Positions 63,926 to 64,000 of a stretch of DNA of 64,000 nt are shown here, one piece after another. The position numbers and the translations under genes were made by a program. Location: positions 34,787 to 98,786 of the forward strand of contig NZ_MAOE01000090.1 in the NCBI RefSeq assembly GCF_001884185.1, in the 5' to 3' direction. The notes under the pieces were generated by a model. That model made no database searches, was not told where the DNA came from, and saw only the letters and a program-made list of their open reading frames with translations. Origin of the DNA: Bacillus albus. GTDB lineage: Bacteria > Bacillota > Bacilli > Bacillales > Bacillaceae_G. Every line of letters starts with the position of its first letter. The first letter of the stretch is position 1.

Positions 63926-64000
63926 TGAACTACCCCCACTTTCACTTCGTTTAGAAGTGAGGGATTCCTAAGTAAAAAGTTCTATCGAACTCTAATTGAT
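63926..64000 (+). mobile_element. IS200/IS605-like end truncating IS231
   Basis: CCCCCACTTTCACTTCG, loop, TAGAAGTGAGGGATTCC form a hairpin like those at right ends of TnpB elements. It starts exactly where the IS231 reading frame is cut, so it probably inserted into or recombined with the IS231 copy. The window ends inside it. Confidence 0.45.

Noticed and set aside
1-64000. CRISPR array
   Set aside because: I saw no regularly spaced direct repeats of the right size and no cas genes. The repeats found are inverted or single pairs.

Overview
The window looks like chromosome from the Bacillus cereus group (B. cereus/thuringiensis/anthracis). It is AT-rich and has Bacillus-type GGAGG ribosome binding sites and U-tailed hairpin terminators. 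Lineage markers are a complete antABCD-type anthrose operon (a spore-surface sugar), an H-type small acid-soluble spore protein gene, a Rap-Phr pair whose peptide ends YAHGETI, an S-box-controlled S-methylmethionine operon and a decayed IS231 copy. All names come from reading the sequence; no database was searched.

Layout. 0.7-6.0 kb: the anthrose operon on the minus strand. 6.4-11.9 kb: spore and envelope genes (Cys-rich small protein, two membrane proteins, PAP2 phosphatase, small lipoprotein, sspH, DUF421 protein). 12.4-13.6 kb: two divergent XRE regulators with three copies of one palindromic operator. 13.6-21.4 kb: a heavily decayed integrative element (broken integrase, excisionase, HTH and primase-like genes) with matching end repeats. 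It still holds a DUF3800 gene facing a tiny promoter-to-terminator RNA, and a proteasome-like Ntn hydrolase. 21.5-22.5 kb: a second, inactivated tyrosine recombinase.

22.6-47.6 kb is a dense defence island. It contains a CHAT protease fragment, a DprA-like/phosphoribosyltransferase pair, a second proteasome-like Ntn hydrolase, a phage capsid relic, a GIY-YIG protein and a NACHT NTPase. These are followed by a four-gene NERD-UvrD / AddB-like / acidic peptide / UvrD operon, a GIY-YIG-DUF2075 helicase with a PD-(D/E)XK nuclease, and McrBC with an EVE-like insertion in McrB. 48.4-57.4 kb: small secreted proteins, Rap-Phr signalling, a SUKH immunity-type protein, an ECF sigma/anti-sigma pair framed by an inverted pair of repeat elements, a lipoprotein and HU. 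57.8-64 kb: IS200/IS605-like ends, an acyltransferase, a TauE/SafE relic, mmuP-mmuM under a SAM riboswitch, and the IS231 relic.

The intact island genes mostly encode nucleases, helicases and sensor NTPases in self-contained one- to four-gene units, while the mobility genes around them are nearly all broken. The best candidates for undescribed biology are the NERD-UvrD/AddB-like operon, the DprA-PRTase pair with nearby Ntn hydrolases, and the DUF3800 gene with its short RNA.
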